Shown here: in pieces, positions 34,980-47,210 of the stretch
How the letters are laid out: each line of letters opens with the position of its first letter
How positions within the stretch are numbered: the stretch's first letter is position 1
Source of the DNA: Emydura subglobosa
Lineage: Eukaryota > Chordata > Testudines > Chelidae
Assembly: GCA_007922225.1 (NCBI GenBank)
Contig: ML680098.1
Coordinates: 186,001 to 250,000 of the forward strand
Reading direction: 5' to 3'
Length of the DNA: 64,000 bases
The notes under the pieces: generated by a model
Databases searched by the model: none
The model's input: the letters and a program-made list of their open reading frames with translations, nothing else
Told to the model about the DNA's origin: nothing
Made by a program: the position numbers and the translations under genes

Positions 34980-35764
34980 AAGTTTATTATCGTGCTTAAA
35001 TAGCAGCAGCAATCAAAATACTCAGTAGCAAGGCAGACTTTTAAAGATTTATCATCTGTCAGTCTGATTTAATCCTCATTAACTGAAGACCTCACCACAT
35101 GCCCAATTCCTCCACAAATAGTACTGAGCACAAGTCAGTTAATATGTCATCATACACAATATCACCTCCATCATAATAATGAGCAAGAAGTGGAGTGAAA
35201 ACCTTGTTTCGTTTTCTAAAATTTACTGTGAACAATCTACTACAGATGAAAAAGGAGTGTTGCTTGACCCTAGTTTACAACATAGTGACTGGAAAAACAA
35301 TGTGCTGGTGACTGTAAAACACATCTAAACAAAACCCTTCAGAAATTGGGTTGAGGAACAAGGGTTCTTATGGAAGAGATGATTCTGATTACTGATTATG
35401 TTGTGTTCCTCAGATCTGAGCTTACTAAAGGTAAACATGAATTACATTTAAAGTTTATCCTAATACACTTTTACTTCAAACCACTGGCAAATATAATGAT
35501 TAAATTTACCCATACAATCCTGGGCATAACTCATATGATCACGGCATTTAGTAGCAATTGCTTGCCTAAATGGTTCTGGCTCTTCAGCTGTGGACAGTTC
35601 TTATATTTGGTCCTTAAATTCTCATGTACAGTTATAATGGCTGTCACATCCCTACCCCACGCTGCCCAGAGATGTCTGTGTTTTAGTAGTAGGTGGAGAA
35701 ATCAACAGATATTTTCAATTAAATGACTGCTAATCAGCAATTAAAGCAGAGAGTGGGTAATCAG
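34980..35764. other. Unique DNA, no gene seen
   Basis: A 118-codon plus-strand frame (35370-35726) has hydrophobic stretches but no recognised family and no splice context. No repeats. Confidence 0.45.
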
Positions 35765-35940
35765 AACTCTAAACAAATTGCCTAGGTTCTGTTCTAGGAT
35801 CTACTACTGAGTCACTGGGTGACCCTGGGCAAATCACAACTACTCTGTATCGTTGGTTACCCATCTGTTGAACTGGGATAATATTCACTGGTATCTGCCT
35901 CTCAGGGGTGTTGTGATGTTTAGTTAGTTAATGTTTTTCT
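35765..35940 (+). repeat. MIR-type SINE, plus strand
   Basis: 'tgcctaggttctgttctagg', 'gagtcactgggtgaccctgg', 'gcaaatcacaactactctg' and 'tctcaggggtgttgtgatg' follow the MIR CORE and 3' region. The tRNA-like 5' end is decayed. Confidence 0.8.
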
Positions 35941-35974
35941 AAACCACCATGAGGGCTCCAGATGAAAGTTGGCA

Positions 35975-36003
35975 TATATAATAATAAATAATAATAATAA
36001 TAA
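35975..36003. repeat. (ATA)n/(AAT)n simple repeat
   Basis: Imperfect trinucleotide run directly 3' of the MIR, possibly grown from the A-rich end of the SINE. Confidence 0.85.
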
Positions 36004-39000
36004 AATTCAAATAATTATTATTTAATTTGTAGTTTTGGAAAGCCCAAGGAGACATGCAAAAGACATCATTATAAGTCAGGAAATCATTTTTGGAAAATAT
36101 AGCCACTTTACAAGGAAGAATCTCTCCCCCCCCATTTTTTGCAAGAGAAAATCTCAGCAGTACTTTAAATGTTACCCTGTGCATCAAGTATCAGCACAGA
36201 TTCTCTCCCCCCCGACCCCATGATAAGTGTCATGTGATCACTAGGTAGTGTCCAGAAACTGATCAGCCCTAAGCAGGCACTCATCTTTTCACATTCACGT
36301 TCCTCAGTCAAGATATGAAACGGTCATCTCCCCAGCATAACAACATTATTACCTGTTTATAATTAATTTTCTTGCTAGTACCATTTCTGCAAACATCTCA
36401 AAAGCTAAAGGATACATGTGTATCATTATTCCTTCAATGGCCATCCAATGCCCATTGGCTGCCATTGAAGGGGAGTTAAATACTTATGTTGAAAGCGAAG
36501 AGAAAGATTTTAAAGTATCCTTCTGTTCAGGGGAAGGAGATGGATATAAAATATACTACTCTATCATATTTTGCCATTCATTAGGCAAATGCTGACTTAA
36601 CAGGCTGCCCAAGGAGAAATCCTATTTTTCTAGCTGCTGGATATCTAGTGATTTTCATTAAAAGTTCTTGGAATACTTCATAAACTCGTACTTTTGCTGT
36701 TCTCTCTTTTGAACTCTAATTTTACATTTAGAGATTTCATTCCACATGATTTTCCACCAGTGTACCCAAAGGATAACTGGCCATTAGTTATAGCTTCCCC
36801 CTCCCCATTTTTTTGGAGGATTTTTATCAATATTAGAGCTTTCAAATATGGCAAACGGATACCAGTGTTAAGGATGTAGGCATAGTGTGGGCAGGAATAG
36901 GGAAACAGAGTCATGGCACCCTGATACGTAACATTCCTTCTCTTCAATACTAGGGCCTCAGCTGTACTCAGCTTATGTAGGGCTAGATTCTACCTCCAGA
37001 AAGACATAACATAGCTCTTATTGGCTTCTTTTCTCTTTCACCCCTTCACTCTTCTTGCACACACCTGTCTCTCTGTACCTCCTATGCACTCATTAGGACA
37101 CACACCCACTACCCAGTGAATATAATGGTCATAGGGATTTTTGTGCAAGTGTAAATGAAGAGATTCCACCTAGCTGGAGATTGGTGTATGGCTGAGACAT
37201 CAAAAAAGCCCACGCATCCAAAGAGAATGAGGCTTTGGACGACCAGTGTTCCCATTCACACTCTAATATATCTTATTGAATTACTGAATTCTCCACTACC
37301 ACCAACTACCTGTCCCATACACAAGGCTAAGCCCAAGACAGGCAATGTCAATAATTGTTCCATTGGGAATAGATCCCCGATATTTCACTGAAATTCTTCT
37401 TGCTGGGCTCTACTACTTTTATATCCAGAAGTCACATGCCAAAAATGAAATGCTGCTACAAAATGCTTGAACTCATTCCTAAACTTAAGCAAGCTATCTA
37501 TCTATCTTATTTACAAAAGCTTTCATCCAGTAGTTGCCAGTCCAAATCACAAAAGTGGCTGGTGATGAGTAAATTTCATAGCAATCCTCACTTAGCCTCA
37601 CAAAAAAAAAAACGACAGCACCAACGCACTGGCAGTTTGGAGGAAGTCATCACTGAGCATTAGCCACTTCAGCTGCAAACCCAAAGAAATAAGGTGAAAT
37701 GATAATGCAACTGTTTCTAGCAAGTCTTTAGTCCACTTATTTATAGCAAATTGCATGTTGATAATTTGCCTCCATTCTGTGGCTACAACATGCAGCGCGT
37801 TAAAAAACAGATTGCACAAATGGGAGAAGAGCTGGAGACAGCATGACAAAATCTGTATTGTGAGGGTTGATGTTGCTAACTTGTATGTGTTTAATGCAGA
37901 AGCATGCTTCAGTAGTCTGAAGAACCTAGAGGAAAACAAGCAAGTGTGGATATTAACCTACAAAGCTAAAAGAAAGAAAGAAACTAAAAGCAAGTCTAAT
38001 TTTAAAAAACCCAAACAATGCAAAACATTTTGCAATATTTCTAGATGAAGAGAAAAAAATATTCAAATATTTCAGTGATTTCTGAATAGAGTTTTGCTTT
38101 GATCAACTGATTTAGAGTTAGTGATTTAAAATCTGTTTGGACAGATGATCGTGAAAAGTGACTTTCAGGCACCTGTCAAGATTCACTTAATAGAACGAAA
38201 TTCATCTTGGGTGAAAGTAATGCATAAAGGTTGTATGAGCCAGTGAGGAAATAGAAAAGATGGTTAATCACATAGCTTGAGCACTGAGTCATGAGTATAG
38301 AATACACAAAGGAATGCTCACTGTAATCAGTTTAGTGAGAGATGCATAGGCTGAAATTTGTTTGCACAAAACATTCCCAATAAAGTCAGTTGGAGTTTGG
38401 TACACTCAGAACCCAAAGGGTTTGGCCCAGAATAAAGTACATGAAGAATAGCTTCTCCAACATTACATTAGCTGAACAAACAGCACTCCAATCAATAGTG
38501 TGGCAACAGCCAAGAGGGGTTTAAGAGTGAGGAAAAATATCAACAAATTGTATTTACATGTCATTTTCCTCCAACAAATCAGAGACTATTTGTTTCGCAC
38601 AGGTCACAGACAAATCTGATTCCAGACACCAGATACTTACATCCAGGAAAGAGCTGTGCAGCAGCCTAAAAAACACCTCTTTTCCTGTGTTAAATATGCA
38701 CTTTCACATTACTGCACCAAGGTTTTTTGGGGGGTTTTTTGGGTAAAAATTCTCTCAAGAGCAGAGTACACCATTTTGAATTTGTACCAGTAAACAATTT
38801 TCTGGTAACATGAGCACATTAGTCATCAGATGATGTTCTGTGCTTTCCTTAGACATATATTACACATTGTCTAGATCATTATAAGTGAAAAATCTATAAT
38901 ATGATTGTCTAACAAAATTGCAACCAACCTCCCAAGCCTCAATCGAAATCTCTGATAGATTAGCTCAGTCAGCTGCTGTATCTAGTGTAATGAAGTAACT

Positions 39001-39959
39001 CCCCTACTCTGCAACCCTTAATTCTTATAAGAAATAGTCACTCCTTCCACCTCGCTGGATTAAGTTTAAAGCATGGATTACATCAGTCTTTCTGTTTTAT
39101 CTTCTTGTGCTCGGGTCATCAAGCACATGGTCCAGGTAAATCAGATTTCACAAACCTTTAGTTTTAAACAAAGAAATATATTTATCCCTAGGTCTGATTT
39201 GTAATAATAAGCTTCCCCTCCACCCCCCGAGAGCAACGTTGAAATATGAGACTAAGTCCCTGTTCATGCAATGACTTCTTAGGGGCACAGTGTGGTTGAG
39301 GGCTTGCTTCCATAGAGCTGATTCCACCAATTGGAGTCTGATTTGGGGGGAATCCACGCAGGAACGAACAAATGGAGTTACTTCTGCTCACCCCAGTGCT
39401 TGGCACAAGGTAGTCTAAATAAAATAATTAGAGAAAGTGAAGGAGGAGGAAAAACTCAGCACAATTTATACAACTATCAGAGATACCTCCTGCTCTGTTT
39501 TTTTTATTTTTATTTTTTTTAAGCGCCTTGGAAATAGAAAGACCAATCTGTCATTAATAAAATAGAAAGTGATAATCCAGAAACCCCTTGAACCTCTTGG
39601 TTCAAAACACTAATCCTCCGCCCCCCCCCCCCCCAAAAAAATTCCTGGAGGGGGCACTACAGTTCACCTCTCCCTCTTTTACAACCAGCACTCCTACCAC
39701 TAATCCTCTTCCAGTTTCTCCAGATGCAACTATTCAATAAACTGATGTTGGTTAATAATACAAGGAGATTGCCTTTAGACTTCACCTACAGGATCTGTTC
39801 TGTAGTGATTTAGGAGATGCTACTGCATTTTACCGCTTTACTACTCAAATCCTGATCCCTCCCCCCCACTGAACAGAGTCTTACTAAATCGCTGACAGTA
39901 TATGTATGTGCAGTGTGCTGTCTAGGAAGAGAAGCAATCTGCATTTACACTTAGTGAAA
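36004..39959. other. Unique DNA, no credible gene
   Basis: Four kilobases with small features only: a (CTAT)n patch near 37497-37508, a C run at 39621-39634 and A/T runs. The longest frames (37598-37939 minus, 113 codons; 37755-38048 plus, 97 codons) overlap on opposite strands and match nothing I know. A weak 'ttcaatgg'-type palindromic relic may lie at 38350-38432. Confidence 0.45.
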
Positions 39960-40470
39960 CAGGGTCTCACCTGACTGGCTGCTGCCTCAGTTGTGTCTTC
40001 TTGGGCATCCCAGTAACTGCACTCAAGCACTTGTATGGGTCAAATATTATCCCTTTTGGGGATCTGGTTTATTAAAACAGTGTCAGAGTTCAAATATTGG
40101 CTGACTTAATACATAAGTCTTTCCCCAGCTTCACAGTCTCCTTAGCACCTTAATGAACTCAACAGTTCTCTCCTAAACCATAGTCTTACTGCCTAGCATC
40201 TCCTCAAGCCTCTCTGAGTTTCTTCTCCTTCCCCTCACTCTAGGTAGCTCCAGCCAGGCCTTTCCACCTGGCTACTGTGGAGAACCCCTTCCCTAGTCCT
40301 CTTTGACCCTGAATCTGCCTCAGTGCACCCCAACACACGTCCTTCAGAGCAGCAGCACAAAGCCCATAATTCTAGCCAACAGAAGAGGCAGAAACACCAC
40401 AAGACAATAGATACATGGTATTTCAGCTTCCTGTCCTGCACAACGCCAGGCATTCTAGAGTTCATGAGGA
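39960..40470. repeat. Possible retroelement-derived block, unclassified
   Basis: Compared with its surroundings this block is richer in C and contains phrases that I associate, without certainty, with a turtle retroelement ('gtagctccagccaggcc' at 40244, 'ctgaatctgcctcagtgcac' at 40309). I see no LTR boundaries, primer-binding site or reading frame. The 76-codon minus-strand frame (40235-40465) is unrecognised. Confidence 0.3.
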
Positions 40471-40771
40471 AAATTAGCAGCAGCTAAAAAGTTTAATCAA
40501 CTTGATTTTAAAGTACTAAGATCTTTGGATGAGATGTACCATTCAAAAGGTTCCAAAACAAACAAACAAAAACCCTGTATGAAGTTACATTCAAGAGAAA
40601 ATGTACCAATAAACACCAATTTTAAAAATAAACATTAAAACACTATGTAAATCACAAGTTGCGGTTACATAAACATTCCTGACATGGGTCTGAACATAGA
40701 CCATTAAATAAAAACATTCTCAAAGACCAGTACCCACCTTAACTTCCCCCTGAAATTATGTTACTATTTTA

Positions 40772-40838
40772 GGGCCCAATCCAATTTACAATGAAGTCAA
40801 TGGCAGTCTTTCCTTTTACTTTAATGGGAGTTGGACCA
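40772..40838. mobile_element. Short palindromic MITE, 'ttcaatgg' type
   Basis: The left end 'gggcccaatccaatttac' and the right end 'gggagttggacca' are imperfect inverses. The centre shows 'aatgaagtcaatggcagtc' and 'tactttaatgggag'. Probably the same group as 16876-16947. Confidence 0.5.
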
Positions 40839-40847
40839 GAGAAGGCA

Positions 40848-41040
40848 CCATTTCCTAGTGGACTGGCACTGGAATGGAACTCAGGGGACTCTGTTTAAAT
40901 TCCTGGCTCTGCCACTGCTTTGTTAGGTGACCTTGGGAATGTCACATCCCTCACTTTCCCCATCTGTATAATGGCACAGTGATACTGATCGGCACTTTTA
41001 GATCTATGAATGAAAAGTTAAGAAACCGTGAACAACAATA
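40848..41040 (+). repeat. MIR-type SINE, plus strand
   Basis: 'cctagtggactggcactgg' (head), 'attcctggctctgccactgc', 'ttaggtgaccttgggaatg' and 'tcactttccccatctgtata' give the MIR head and CORE in order. The 3' tail is diverged beyond 40980. Confidence 0.88.
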
Positions 41041-42869
41041 CCACCTATTATAAATACAGTCAATTGAATATGTGTATTACAGATGAATCAATCAAATATG
41101 ATGGTGCATTACAATATTTATATTTTCTGTTTTAATGCAGTCAACATATTTTTACAATCTGACCAAAGAGTCATGTTTAGTCTGTATACATTCATGTATG
41201 TCTGAAGATTTTTCACATAAGGAGCTAATGTAATTATTTTGCTCAGTAGGAACTATTGTTATCTAGATGCGTTCAGAAACTATAGGGACGAGTGCGGCAA
41301 AGAGACTTGAGAGAGCATGTGTGTAATTCAGGTAAATGCTTCACTTTAGAAAAATCGGCATTTTCTGATGGAAAAACATTCCATTATAAAATTTCCATTG
41401 AGCTCGGGACTCATACATCAAAGCTTGGAGTCTCTCCTTCTCCCTGGTTCCCTTCAATTCTCACTCACAAGTCAGTGCTCTCCATTTTCCACTCAGCTCT
41501 GCTGCCTCAACTCCTGGCATAGCACTTAAAACCATAAATGCTAACTTTGGACCAAATACTATAAGAAAATTTATCTTCTAGCTTCCAGATTACCAGGAAA
41601 TATTATTCTCTTAAATTATCATAACCACATACATTTTCAGGGGAACTTTTCCACCAACAAAAAATTACAGGGGAAAAGTCTGGGCTCAGCCTTAAGTAGG
41701 CAGGTGCAACTGTGCTCCGTAACATGAACAGTTTGCCCAATGCAGCATATAACTATTTTAAAACCTTATGTTTAGGCAACATATAATTTAGATATTCATT
41801 CATTATTTCTCTGAAAACAGGCTGAGGTTGGAAGGTTGTGTGTAGCACTTGGCCTGGTGTCTGGAAGATCTACTAGAACTTATCACAGGGAAGGATTTAA
41901 CAAGAGTATATAAAAATGAGAGCCAAAGTGATAAGGAAGAGAACCTAAAGCTGGTTATCTACAGCTGTAGATAATTTCTTATGAGTTCCACTTCTGTCTG
42001 GCAATAACTTAAAAGTGCATTTATCGTATGACTTGTTAACAGAGATCATATATTAAAGCAATTTCAGAATTTACAGGTGTGTTTTACTTAAAGTTTTACT
42101 GCTTTGTTATATGTGCTCATTTTAGTAACCAATATCAGAAAGCAGAAGACATAAAATCATAATGGAGATCAAAATTACAATCAGTAACAAGCCAATCCTG
42201 AATGTTTTTCTCTGAATTTTTCTAGAAATCTGGGTACCTAGTATGTGCTAAAAGAATAAAGTCAGGTAATGTGAGTTATTCATCGATATTTCATGGCTAT
42301 GGGAAATCATTTCACGAGCCTCTCTAGTGGAAACAAGCTGTACTGCTGCTGGTATGAACTGTCAGTTTTGCTTTGGAAATGCTTTTATTTTCAGGTTATT
42401 GTAAAATGAATTTGTTTGTTCTTTACATTCCCCAGGCACATTTGAAAGCTAATTATAAGAAAAAGAAAGTAAAGCCTAGTGAAACAATAATTCACTGTTG
42501 TTGAACAAGGGTAGACCATTTGAGAAATGCCAGTTTTTCTGCAAACTATCATACATTAGCATAACAAGCACTCCAAAGCCAAGGCAGCATCTGCCATCGC
42601 TGATAAATCATGTTGATATTGGGAGATAATGCAGGACTGATGAGGAAAAACCATCTTAAGTTCTTCAACTAAATTTAGAAAAAAAGTTATGAGATATGCA
42701 CAGTCCTCCTTTAAGGTTTTAATATAAATCGCACTCATTCCAGACTATTGTTCTCTCCACTATTCTATCCACATAATCAGCCCCTCTTTGTCCCCAAATT
42801 ATAGGTGATGCAACAGGTGCTGCTTCAGGTTTAATGCATAAATGAAAAGGCACTTTAAAAATATACAGC
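41041..42869. other. Unique AT-rich DNA, no gene seen
   Basis: Frames of 60-76 codons (41292-41522 plus, 42556-42738 minus) are unrecognised. No repeats seen. Confidence 0.5.
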
Positions 42870-42964
42870 TCTTTGGAAAGGATGGTCTTGTGATTAGCGG
42901 TAGATTGGGATTTCATAAGATCTGGGTTCAATTCCAGGCTCTACCACAGTCTTCCTGTGTCATA
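42870..42964 (+). repeat. MIR-type SINE, 5' part, interrupted
   Basis: The head and B-box region ('gattagcggtagattggg', 'gatctgggttcaattccagg', 'ctctaccacagtcttcctg') are well kept. The sequence is broken after 'tgtgtcata' by the MITE at 42965-43193. On the other side 'ttagtttcccacctttt' looks like the following CORE piece, with about 30 bases lost. Confidence 0.82.
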
Positions 42965-43193
42965 GCTCTGGTCTACACTACCAATTTATCTCGGTATAAG
43001 TGTGTCATTCAGGGGTGCAGAAAATAACCCCTGCTGTAGACAGTGCTAGGTCAATAGAGGGCTTCTCCTTTCAACATAGCTACCACCTCTCTACGCAAAC
43101 CAGAGAAGCTATCCTGTCAGCATAGGTAGCCTTTTCATTAAGCACCACCGTGGCACAGCTGAACTGGTGTGTGCTGTAAGTATAGACAAGGCC
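42965..43193. mobile_element. MITE of the 'ctggtctacact' type, inserted in a MIR
   Basis: The left end 'gctctggtctacactacc' pairs with the right end, whose reverse complement is 'ggccttgtctatacttac'. Internal phrases 'gctgtagacagtgctaggtc' and 'ctaccacctctctacg' parallel those of 27354-27650, so the two are related. No transposase. Confidence 0.72.
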
Positions 43194-43212
43194 TTAGTTT
43201 CCCACCTTTTAG

Positions 43213-43370
43213 GGAGATAAGGTGGGTGAGGTAATATCTTTTACTGGACCAACTTCTGTTGGTGAGAGAGAGAAGATTTAGAGCCACCCAGAGCTCCTCA
43301 AAACTTGTGTCTCTCACCAACAGAAGTTGGTCCAAATAAAAGATATTACCTCACCCACCTTGTCTCTCTA
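43213..43370. mobile_element. Long near-perfect palindrome (MITE), about 55-bp arms
   Basis: The left arm (43213-43266) holds 'ggtgggtgaggtaatatc', 'ttttactggaccaacttc' and 'tgttggtgagag'. The right arm (43311-43370) is its inverse with a few changes, separated by about 44 bases. This sequence is, as I remember it, very frequent in turtle genomes. Transcribed, it would fold into a long hairpin. It sits directly beside the MIR and MITE to its left. The two opposite open frames crossing it read the same inverted repeat and are artefacts. Confidence 0.85.
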
Positions 43371-45514
43371 ATAACCCAGAAGCAACCCAGCTACAACTAC
43401 ACTTCCCCACCCTTTGTCTATTCCGTCTACTTAAACTGCAAGCTTTACAGGGAAGGAATGTCTCTTCGTAATGGCCAATGCCTAACTGATTTTGCTTGAG
43501 GCCTCTATGTGCTACCATAATAGTAAGTCTTCTGTGTACAGAAGATAAATATGGTAGGCAAGGCAGAACTAGTTATGTGATATGAACTAAGCAGAGTGTA
43601 TCAGTCACTCAGCACTGAACTTGTCTAACTGGACTATAAGTATTCATATAAAAGATTCAACAGCGAATTAGCTCAGGATCTGAAAAACTCATATTGAGCT
43701 GGCCCAGCTAGTTGAAGGGCATAGATTGGTTATTCTATCTGTACCATGTCATATAACAGTTTTCACACAACTCCTTCTTTGCTTTTGGAGCCCAAAATTC
43801 CAAACATTCCTAGTGATTTCCTCGTTGTACTCTTTCCTAGCAAAGCTTATAGTTGAGGGTTTTTTTCCCCCGTTTTGTTTTACCCTTTTCTTTGAGCATA
43901 GTGCCCATGAATAGTGCCAACTGAAAGACACAGAGACTAACACTCTATCCCCAGAAGAGGTACATCATGGGCAGTGGCAGCACAACTTTTCCCTATCTGC
44001 CTTGCCAACCATGATCTGGAGAAGCAAACTCTAGTGCTGCAAGGGTAGTTCAAATCTCCGTGCTTATTTCTTGAGCACCACCAAAAAAGGCTCTAATTAA
44101 ATCTAATAGCAATTGTGATGGGTTTTTGTTTTGGGTTTGTTTGGGCATGCTTTGGACACTTGTCCACTGAAAACTGACCAAGACAACCAAAGCTCATGTC
44201 TCTCAGACTACCAGAACAGCTCCATCTGCCTTTTGCTCTAACTGGGAGACACTAAGTATCTCCTTTGAATACTGCTTACCTGGACTTTGGTGAACTTGTG
44301 CTTGGGATTTGAAAGCTGGTATATTTAGAAAAATTAAACTGAAAAGCAGAGAAATGGGCCTAGGCCCTAAAACTTTTATCTTGGCTCAGGTTTCAAAGTA
44401 TGCAGAGACTTGGAAACAGAGGTCCAGTTTAGGCATTTCTTTTCTAACAAGCTGTGATGTGTAACGCCAAAGCAAACCCCTAACAGCTGATTCTTTCATA
44501 AGAAGTTTGAGATCTCTCCTTGATCAGAAAAAGGGGGGAGAGGGCAGAAGAGGAATAATCAATTAATTTAGTAGCTTCTTAAAAGCAAATCTGCAGCTTA
44601 AGAGTCAGAGCAGCTCAGGTTTATCACCATAGGTGCTTACTTTTTATCAAATGCTTGGTAGCTTTGAGGCTGTTCAGGGATTAATAGGCTGTAACTGTGG
44701 TAATTGTTTGACATGATTCCTTTAGATACCTTCCTATCAGCCCTATACACAGGTAAATTCTTCAAAGTTGGAAGCATCGCTCATGACGCAATGCAAGGGT
44801 TTACATGCGTCAGATGACTTGCAGTTTTGTATATACCATAGACAGTGAGAGAGACTAAATTAAACAATGTAAGATTGATATGTTTTCTTCCACAGCTACC
44901 CCAAGCACTCAAAGGAGAAAAATGAGAGGAAGTTAAAAAAAACCAACCCCTTAAACTAAAACAAAACTCACTGATTGCATAAGAGTGTAACAAAGTCACT
45001 CCACCTAAAAACTGCCCTATAATCATGAATATTAGACCATTGTACATTGTTGAGATGCACATTTATTACTTTTGGACACAACATTGTTCATTCAGACAAC
45101 ATCATCATCCATGTTTTATTGTTCTTGCATTAAATACCCCCAGATAGGCTTAGTAACACGTGGGATCTAATATACAAGACTGAGATGATGAGGAGCAAAA
45201 TGCTCAGTCCCAGCACTGGTTGATAGGATGTATGGCATTTCCCCAGCAAGGATGACTGTGTGGTTACTGCACCTTTAAAGGCTGCAATATTCTGATGCCA
45301 AGTAGTAGTGGCTTTTTTGCTGGAAATAGTTGCAGCTGGAGTCGGTTAGAGACTGACATGAGGAAGTGGGGCTGGATATAGCTTGAAAACAAGAAATCTC
45401 TCACTGTGCTAATTTGATTCATATGCTGGTTAATTTATTTTCTTGTTGTTCTGATCCAATTAAAGTCATCCCAGTTACATTCAAAGTCACATTTGGCTGA
45501 CTGGATTTTAGGAG
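43371..45514. other. Unique DNA, no gene seen
   Basis: Overlapping opposite frames at 43726-43943 and a 93-codon minus-strand frame at 44781-45062 have no recognised domain. The first 60 bases ('acccagctacaactacac') may still be flank of the palindromic family. Confidence 0.45.
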
Positions 45515-45735
45515 ATTTAATAAGGCACTGAGCTGGGAGTCAGGAGACATAGGTTCTACCACTGTGTGAACCTAAGCAAGTTGCTTCCTTTCCGTGTGCC
45601 CGTTTCCGAACTCCTCCTTCTTCTGTCTTGTCTATTTAAATTGTTAGCTTTTTTGTGACAGGCTCTATTACGTTTGTAGAGTGCCTAGCCCAACATGGCC
45701 CCCATCTCATTACTGTAATACAGAGACAACCCCTT
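45515..45735 (+). repeat. MIR/CORE-type SINE with sauropsid tail, full length
   Basis: The head 'aaggcactgagctgggagtc' is followed by 'aggagacataggttctacc', the CORE 'gtgtgaacctaagcaagttg' and 'ccttctgtcttgtctatt'. The tail is 'agcttttttgtgacaggctc', 'ttgtagagtgcctagcccaa' and 'catggcccccatctcatt', ending 'actgtaatacagag'. It is the reference copy for the interrupted element at 23131-23640. Confidence 0.85.
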
Positions 45736-45879
45736 TTAGAGGATTAGTTTAGTACCATGGAGCTTGAGGTGTGGGGAAGCCCTCTGCTATAAGATTCAAG
45801 TAGATTGTTGGAGTAACATTTATGTTTATTAACTTCTAAAAGTTCAGCCCTAGCAGAGCTACTTCATAGAGGGATGATG

Positions 45880-46105
45880 TTATCATACATGTTCTCCAAA
45901 CATGTTTTACCATGATTGGTTTGGCCTGTGTAGACAGCACCAGACGGTGCTATGAACATTTTACTGGATATTGTTGCAGTTCTAAACTTTACAGATCTGC
46001 AGAGTGACTTACTAACATGGTTTAATTCCATCTTATGGGTAGAGATGACAATCATACCATGATCCCTGAACACAATAGCTATGCTGGTGTAGATAACCCC
46101 TAAAA
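45880..46105. mobile_element. Probable non-autonomous DNA transposon, unclassified
   Basis: 'ggcctgtgtagacagcacc' (45925) and 'gctatgctggtgtagataac' (46078) recall the 'gtctacac' MITEs of this window, and internal phrases such as 'accatgattggtttgg' and 'ctaacatggtttaattcc' are partly inverted. Ends are not defined. The open frame at 45864-46121 (minus) does not look like a transposase. Confidence 0.42.
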
Positions 46106-46746
46106 ATAGCATCATCATCAACAGGAAGGGGTGAAAGCAGAATTTAAGGAACCTCTGTGTTAGCCATCAGTACTGGAAATCAGCTACCAACTAAGGGGTA
46201 GAGGAACTTTCATTAATCTGGTGACCTATCCTGAGAAAAACCACAATTGATGATCAGGACTCAAGCTCACACTGCCCTCAATCGTTCAGGTAAGTAGATA
46301 CTTACTTTGATGCAAATCCTTCTTTGATGACTCTGACTGGGAGCTACAGTAGGGGAAAACAACAAAAGAAAAATACTCTTACAAGTGCAGGTGGTGAAAT
46401 GTTTGCCATCATGACTTATTTAAGAGTTAATATACATATATATAAATACCGGCAGACATTTTTCCATGCTTCTAGCAGCACAGCTTAACTACAGTGAAGA
46501 AAGGATCTATTCAAATTTTCAGTCAGACCTCCTGATCCAGTTCTCAGGAGTTTGAAACTTTGCTATTAAAAATAAATTAACCTGACACACAAAGCCCTAT
46601 TCATACTAAACTAAAGACAGAATGTCCTCTCTCCTTCCTGAAAATTACAAAAAAAGACACTACATTTTGCAGACCGCTTAGTCTGTAATGTGAACTATTT
46701 CCCTTTGATATTTCAAAACAATATCTACCTAAATGTGAGAGAATAT
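46106..46746. other. Unique DNA, no gene seen
   Basis: AT-rich with a small (TA)n patch at 46434-46443. No open frame of note. Confidence 0.5.
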
Positions 46747-46866
46747 GGCCTAGATTCTGCATAGACATAGATGTTTAACTTTAAGCACTTGAGAAGTGGT
46801 GTCACTGAGCTCCCTGGGACATCTCCATATTAAAGTTAAGATGAGTGTAGTCTTTGCAGAATGGGG
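46747..46866. mobile_element. Palindromic MITE, 'ggcctagattctgc' type
   Basis: The left end 'ggcctagattctgcatagac' and the right end, reverse complement 'ccattctgcaaagactac', are imperfect inverses. Internal 'aactttaagcacttgag' and 'atattaaagttaagatgag' also pair in inverse. Confidence 0.6.
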
Positions 46867-47143
46867 GATTTTTACTTAAATTATAGTATTAGAGATTTAT
46901 AATACATGAACATGAGTACCAGGAATGGAAATTAAATAAAATCTGAAATCCAAATACTGCTCCACCAAATTGCGTTAATCCTACTCAATACTGCTGTTCT
47001 CAGGTACTTAACGGTTGTCTTGGATGTGCTACGCCCCTCGACCTCATGCCCAATGGTTCTCAGGGGTGGTATGTGGATAACTGATGAGCTAGACAAATCT
47101 TCCAGGTGGTTTACAGAATGAAATTCTTTGAGAACTAAGAAAA
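46867..47143. other. Unique DNA, no gene seen
   Basis: Short AT-rich stretch. The minus-strand frame at 46932-47192 (86 codons) runs across the neighbouring MITE and has no recognised domain. Confidence 0.5.
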
Positions 47144-47210
47144 GGGGCCTGATACAAAGCCCAGTGAAGACAATAAGTCTCATTCCATTCAATGTGTTAT
47201 GGATCAGATG
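47144..47210. mobile_element. Diverged copy of the 72-bp 'ggcctgatacaaagccc' MITE
   Basis: 'ggggcctgatacaaagccca' at the left matches the left end of 16876-16947. The right side 'cattcaatgtgttatggatc' is the decayed inverse. Target duplication not visible. Confidence 0.58.

Noticed and set aside
37598..38048. 113- and 97-codon frames on opposite strands
   Set aside because: They overlap antisense to each other, have no recognised domains and begin or end in poly-A-derived Lys/Phe runs.
40235..40465. 76-codon minus-strand frame with a Cys/Trp-rich segment
   Set aside because: No recognisable domain and it lies in a probable repeat-derived block; looks like chance.
43138..43499. Two opposite frames sharing similar peptides
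   Set aside because: They read the two arms of the palindromic MITE, so the similarity is due to the inverted repeat.
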